Assembly: GCF_030294945.1 (NCBI RefSeq)
Contig: NZ_AP018448.1
Span: forward strand, 2,976,001 to 3,040,000
Length of the DNA stretch: 64,000 nt
From: Streptomyces graminofaciens
GTDB taxonomy: Bacteria > Actinomycetota > Actinomycetes > Streptomycetales > Streptomycetaceae
Direction of reading: 5' to 3'
Shown: piece by piece, positions 61,049 to 64,000 of the stretch
How positions within the stretch are numbered: position 1 is the first letter of the stretch
Layout of the letters: the number at the start of each line of letters is the position of its first letter
The notes under the pieces: generated by a model
Seen by the model: the letters and a program-made list of their open reading frames with translations, nothing else
Database searches by the model: none
What the model was told of the DNA's origin: nothing
Translations under genes and position numbers: made by a program

Positions 61049-62452
61049 TCACCACTCCGCCACCCGATAGTCCTTCAGGAACACCCCCGACAAGGGCTCC
61101 CCTGCCTCACCCCGCACGATCGGGTCGTACACGCGCGCCGCCCCGTCCACGATGTCGAGCGGGGTACGAAACCCCGCCCCGGCCATCCGCTCCTTCTTCG
61201 GCGCGGGATTCTCGTCGGTGATCCACCCGGTGTCGACCGCGCACATGAAAACCCCCTGGCCGGCAAGTTCGGCCGCGCTCGTGCGGGTGAGCATGTTGAG
61301 CGCGGCCTTGGCCATGTTCGTGTGCGGATGGCCCGCCGTCTTGTTGCGCACGGCGAAACGCCCCTCGACCGCGGTCACGTTGACCACATATCGGCGGGGC
61401 CGAGGCGCGGCGAGCAGCAGCGGCAGCAGCCGGTCGCAGAGCAGCGCCGGCGCGAGGGCGTTCACCAGTTGGGTCTCCAGGACCTCCGCCGGGTCGAGTT
61501 CACCGAGCCGCGCCGACCAGGAGTTCTCCGGGGAGGGGTCGGGCAGCAGCCCGGCCTCGTCGGCCTCGCGCAGCGCCACCGGCAGGGCCGAGACCCCGCC
61601 ACTGCCCAGCATCCGCATCGGGGTGAACCCGGGTGCCTGCCGGGCCCCTTCGGGCAGGGCGTCCCGCTCCCCGGCCGCCAGCAGCGCGTACGCCTCCGGT
61701 GGCCGCCGTACCGTCTGGGCCGCGTTGTTGACCAGGATGTCGAGCGGCTCGCCCTCCTGCCGCAACTGCTCGCACAGGCCCAGTACTTGACGCGGGTCAC
61801 GCAGGTCGACGGCGACGACGGTCAGCCGGTCGAGCCACTTCTCGCTGTCCGGCTCGGCACGGAAGCGGCGCACGGTGTCGTGCGGGAAACGGCTGGTGAC
61901 GAGCAGTTCCACGCCGTCGCGCAGCATCATCAGCGCCAACTGGAAACCGATCTTCACCCTGCCGCCGGTGAGGAGCGCCCGACGGCCGCTCAGGTCGGTG
62001 CTCAGGGCGCGGCGGGCGGTGTTGTCCGCGGCGCACTCCGGGCACAGCCGGTGATAGAAGGAGTCGACCTGTCGATAGGGCGTCTTGCAGACATAGCAGG
62101 TGCGTGGCTTACGAAAGACACCGACGCTCGCCTCCCCGCTCGTCGCGGCTCCGCCAGGCGGCCCCAGCGCCGTCAGCGGCGCGTCCTCGCGGCGCTCCAG
62201 CGCACCGGTCGCCGTCGCGGCCATCGCGGCGGCATCGGCGGCCGAGCGCTCGACGCCGAGGGCCTTGCGGCGACGCAGCCGACCGTCACGGACGAAGGAC
62301 GCGGCGACCTGCTCGGCCCTCAACCGCGCCGGGTCGTCGACCGGCAGCGCCCGCAGCCTGCCGACCGTACGGTGGAAGGCCGCAAGCTCCTGCTCGGTGA
62401 TCGGCGTGATCCCGCCGGCCCCAAGGGTCCCGTCGCCGTTGCTCTCACTCAT
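61049..62452 (-). CDS. Atypical SDR-family protein with N-terminal zinc finger
   Basis: This 467-residue protein has three parts. A helical N-terminus spans about 1-110. A four-Cys module, CYVCKTPYRQ with LCPEC (Cys119, 122, 137, 140), probably binds zinc. An SDR Rossmann domain spans about 155-440, with LLTGGRVKIGFQLAL and ILVNNAAQ. The SDR active-site YxxxK is not intact: Lys382 is present (HTNMAKAAL), but the Tyr position is Thr378. The reaction is unknown. ATG 62452 with GAGGG upstream was chosen. Its start is only 43 nt after a tRNA gene on the same strand. Confidence 0.85.
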   Translation of the reverse strand: MSESNGDGTLGAGGITPITEQELAAFHRTVGRLRALPVDDPARLRAEQVAASFVRDGRLRRRKALGVERSAADAAAMAATATGALERREDAPLTALGPPGGAATSGEASVGVFRKPRTCYVCKTPYRQVDSFYHRLCPECAADNTARRALSTDLSGRRALLTGGRVKIGFQLALMMLRDGVELLVTSRFPHDTVRRFRAEPDSEKWLDRLTVVAVDLRDPRQVLGLCEQLRQEGEPLDILVNNAAQTVRRPPEAYALLAAGERDALPEGARQAPGFTPMRMLGSGGVSALPVALREADEAGLLPDPSPENSWSARLGELDPAEVLETQLVNALAPALLCDRLLPLLLAAPRPRRYVVNVTAVEGRFAVRNKTAGHPHTNMAKAALNMLTRTSAAELAGQGVFMCAVDTGWITDENPAPKKERMAGAGFRTPLDIVDGAARVYDPIVRGEAGEPLSGVFLKDYRVAEW

Positions 62453-62494
62453 GTGTCCCGCCCTCGATGTACCCGAGCCGGACGTACGCAACGG

Positions 62495-62567
62495 TCCGGA
62501 CGACCGGATTCGAACCGGTGTTCTCCGCCTTGAAAGGGCGGTGCGCCTGCCTCTGCGCTACGTCCGG
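62495..62567 (-). tRNA. tRNA gene, anticodon TTC (Glu), atypical acceptor
   Basis: It folds as a complete 73-nt cloverleaf. The acceptor CCGGACG/CGTCCGG is perfect. The D arm is GCGC-AGAGGCAG-GCGC, the anticodon arm CCGCC-CTTTCAA-GGCGG (TTC at 62532-62534) and the T arm ACCGG-TTCGAAT-CCGGT. The discriminator is A. C1-G72 with A73 is more typical of bacterial tRNA-Pro than tRNA-Glu, which usually has G1-C72. CCA is not encoded. Identity by anticodon is Glu; true charging is uncertain. Confidence 0.8.
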
Positions 62568-62685
62568 ACCGCGCCCCTGAATCCTAGGCAACCGACTCCG
62601 TCGCACCCAACCGATTTACGGGCCGCACGACAGGGACGTCTTCGACAGGGAAGCCTTCGATCGGCAGGGCTGCGACGGGGGGCGG

Positions 62686-62934
62686 CTAGCTGGGGTCGGC
62701 ACGCCTGAGACTCAGGCGTTCCTTCTCCGACAGGCCGCCCCAGACTCCGAAGCGCTCGTCGTTGGTGAGGGCGTAGTCGAGACAGGCGGGGCGCATCTCG
62801 CACATCCCGCAGATGCGCTTCGCCTCGCGCACCGAGCTGCCCGGCTCGGGGAAGAAGAAGTCGGCACCCGTCTGCGCGCACAGCGCCCGCTCCTGCCAGT
62901 TGACGTCGGGTGGGGTCATCGTGTCGTTGTGCAT
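62686..62934 (-). CDS. WhiB-family iron-sulfur transcriptional regulator
   Basis: This 82-residue protein has the four cluster-binding Cys (19, 42, 45, 51) in WQERALCAQTGADFFFPEP and RICGMCEMRPACLDYAL. The GVWGGLSEKER turn and a short basic C-terminus follow. WhiB proteins bind a 4Fe-4S cluster and usually contact the principal sigma factor. Starts at ATG 62934 (MHNDTMTPPD) or ATG 62919 are possible; neither has a clear ribosome-binding site. From memory it corresponds to SCO6715. No neighbour reveals its target. Confidence 0.93.
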   Translation of the reverse strand: MHNDTMTPPDVNWQERALCAQTGADFFFPEPGSSVREAKRICGMCEMRPACLDYALTNDERFGVWGGLSEKERLSLRRADPS

Positions 62935-63215
62935 GCACAGGATGGTGCCCGGCGGCGAAAAACGTTCGATCAACGCCGCATCAACGCGCCGCTTCGCATC
63001 GCGCCCGCGAAACCATGCTGCCCCTGCCCGGCGGGACAGCGCACGGCGGCGCGCGGAGCGGGCGCACACGCGTGCGGTTCCGCTGACCACCCAGTGTCAC
63101 GCTTCCATCGTCCGGCCCCTGCGACGGCGTCCCGGCAGCGATTGTCAGTGGGCGGTGCAAGACTCGGCAGTGCAGGTAACGGGACCCCGCAGAACCACCT
63201 CGGAGGAGGGCGAAG

Positions 63216-64000
63216 ATGCTCACCACCCGTTATGTCACCGGCTCCCCCGTCTGGGTCGACCTCGGCACCCCCGACATGGACGGCGCAAGTGCCTTCTACC
63301 GCGATCTCCTCGGCTGGGAGTTCCGGTCGGGCGGCCCCGAGATGGGCGGATACGGCTTCTTCCAGCTGGACGGCCGGACCGCCGCGGCCGGTATGCAGAA
63401 CCCACCGGAGCAGGGCCCGCCGTCCTGGAACGTGTACTTCCAGACGCCGGACGCCGACGCCACGGCCAAGGCGGCCGAGCAGGCGCACGGTTCGGTCCTC
63501 ATGCAGCCCATGGACGTGATGGACCAGGGACGGATGGCGATCCTCGGCGACCGTGCGGGTGCGCCCTTCGGCATCTGGCAGCCGGCGGCCAACAAGGGCC
63601 TCGGCGTGGTCCAGGAGCCGGGTTCGCTGTGCTGGCTGGAGCTGTACACCCCTGATCTGCCCGCGGCGGCCGGGTTCTACAACGCCGTGTTCGGCTGGGA
63701 GACCTCGGCGATCGACTTCGAAGGGAGCTCCTACACCTGCGTCAACCCGGCGGGGACCGAGCCGGAGGCCATGTTCGGCGGCATCGTCCCGCTGTCCGAC
63801 GACCCGACGGAGGCCGAGTCCGGACCGTACTGGCTGCCGTACTTCGAGGTCGCCGACACGGACGTCGTGGTGAGCAAGGCGCTGGAGCGGGACGGCAAGG
63901 TTCGTATGCCCGCCACGGACCTGGAGGGCGTGGGCCGCATCGCCAAGCTCGCCGACCCGTACGGGGCACGGTTCGCGGTGATCAAGAGCACGCCGCGGCA
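63216..64000 (+). CDS. VOC family protein (two glyoxalase-like domains), cut by window edge
   Basis: The frame is open from ATG 63216 (GGAGGAGGG ribosome-binding site) to the window end, 261 codons. Two repeated VOC modules are visible: SPVWVDLGTPDMDGASAFYR starts the first, and GSLCWLELYTPDLPAAAGFY the second. Metal-site residues resemble those of glyoxalase/bleomycin-resistance proteins and the SCO-type hydroxylases. Full members are about 260 residues, so only the last few residues are missing. The function is unknown. Confidence 0.88.
   Translation, partial: MLTTRYVTGSPVWVDLGTPDMDGASAFYRDLLGWEFRSGGPEMGGYGFFQLDGRTAAAGMQNPPEQGPPSWNVYFQTPDADATAKAAEQAHGSVLMQPMDVMDQGRMAILGDRAGAPFGIWQPAANKGLGVVQEPGSLCWLELYTPDLPAAAGFYNAVFGWETSAIDFEGSSYTCVNPAGTEPEAMFGGIVPLSDDPTEAESGPYWLPYFEVADTDVVVSKALERDGKVRMPATDLEGVGRIAKLADPYGARFAVIKSTPR

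Overview
The window is chromosomal DNA of a Streptomyces (or very close relative). It is very GC-rich with strong third-position GC bias and uses many GTG/TTG and one apparent CTG start. Overlapping ATGA/GTGA/TGATG gene junctions are frequent. It carries typical Streptomyces genes (an SsgA-like sporulation protein, a WhiB protein, DUF6380 and DUF6126 small proteins, an LPFR small protein). From memory, the order (hopanoid cluster, idi, SCO6745-family gene, ssgD, WhiB) resembles the S. coelicolor SCO6715-SCO6772 region; no search was run.

Layout. (1) 1-2672: N-terminal part of a GH36 alpha-galactosidase, a tyrosine phosphatase, and an XRE-cupin regulator with an overlapping 40-residue membrane protein; paired 15-bp palindromes sit upstream of the regulator. 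(2) 2747-15804, all minus strand: a complete hopanoid operon, transcribed hpnC-hpnD-DUF6380-hpnE-prenyl synthase-shc-hpnG-hpnH-ispG-dxs-hpnO. It combines precursor supply (dxs, ispG, prenyl synthase), squalene formation (hpnCDE), cyclisation (shc) and side-chain building (hpnH, hpnG, hpnO). (3) 16184-23222, minus strand: a compact seven-gene set with two CDP-alcohol phosphotransferases, a glycerol-1-phosphate-dehydrogenase-like enzyme, a nucleotidyltransferase, a glycosyltransferase and a TagGH/Wzm-Wzt-like ABC exporter. It probably makes and exports a phosphate-containing glycoconjugate. (4) 23602-31182: galE-like epimerase, zinc-type CDF transporter, idi, HATPase regulator, crotonase, two DJ-1/GlxA genes and small proteins. 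(5) 31287-45837: Tex, an ABC-F ATPase, a D-amino-acid-oxidase remnant, a BCCT transporter, three secreted peptidases, an orphan ATP-synthase b-like subunit, a macro-domain protein and a MerR regulator. (6) 45887-50554: a fatty-acid degradation operon (CaiB-type CoA-transferase, thiolase, FadB-like protein) with a KstR-like palindrome upstream. (7) 50748-64000: MmcQ/YjbR protein, enoyl reductase, endonuclease V, ssgD-like gene, a PEP-mutase-family enzyme, an ABC-F gene with an elaborate leader, a dimethylargininase-like enzyme, an acyl-ACP desaturase behind three tandem operators, two unusual tRNA genes flanking a zinc-finger SDR, a WhiB protein and the start of a VOC protein.

Non-coding signals that stand out: a short leader ORF and a ribosome-binding-site-sequestering hairpin before the ABC-F gene at 56805; three exactly 15-bp-spaced palindromes before the desaturase; two perfect DnaA boxes near 922-965; a dispersed intergenic repeat in three places (33.8, 44.0 and 60.9 kb); and several leaderless promoter candidates where a -10 box lies about 8 nt before the start codon. 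No CRISPR array, insertion sequence, rRNA or prophage was seen.
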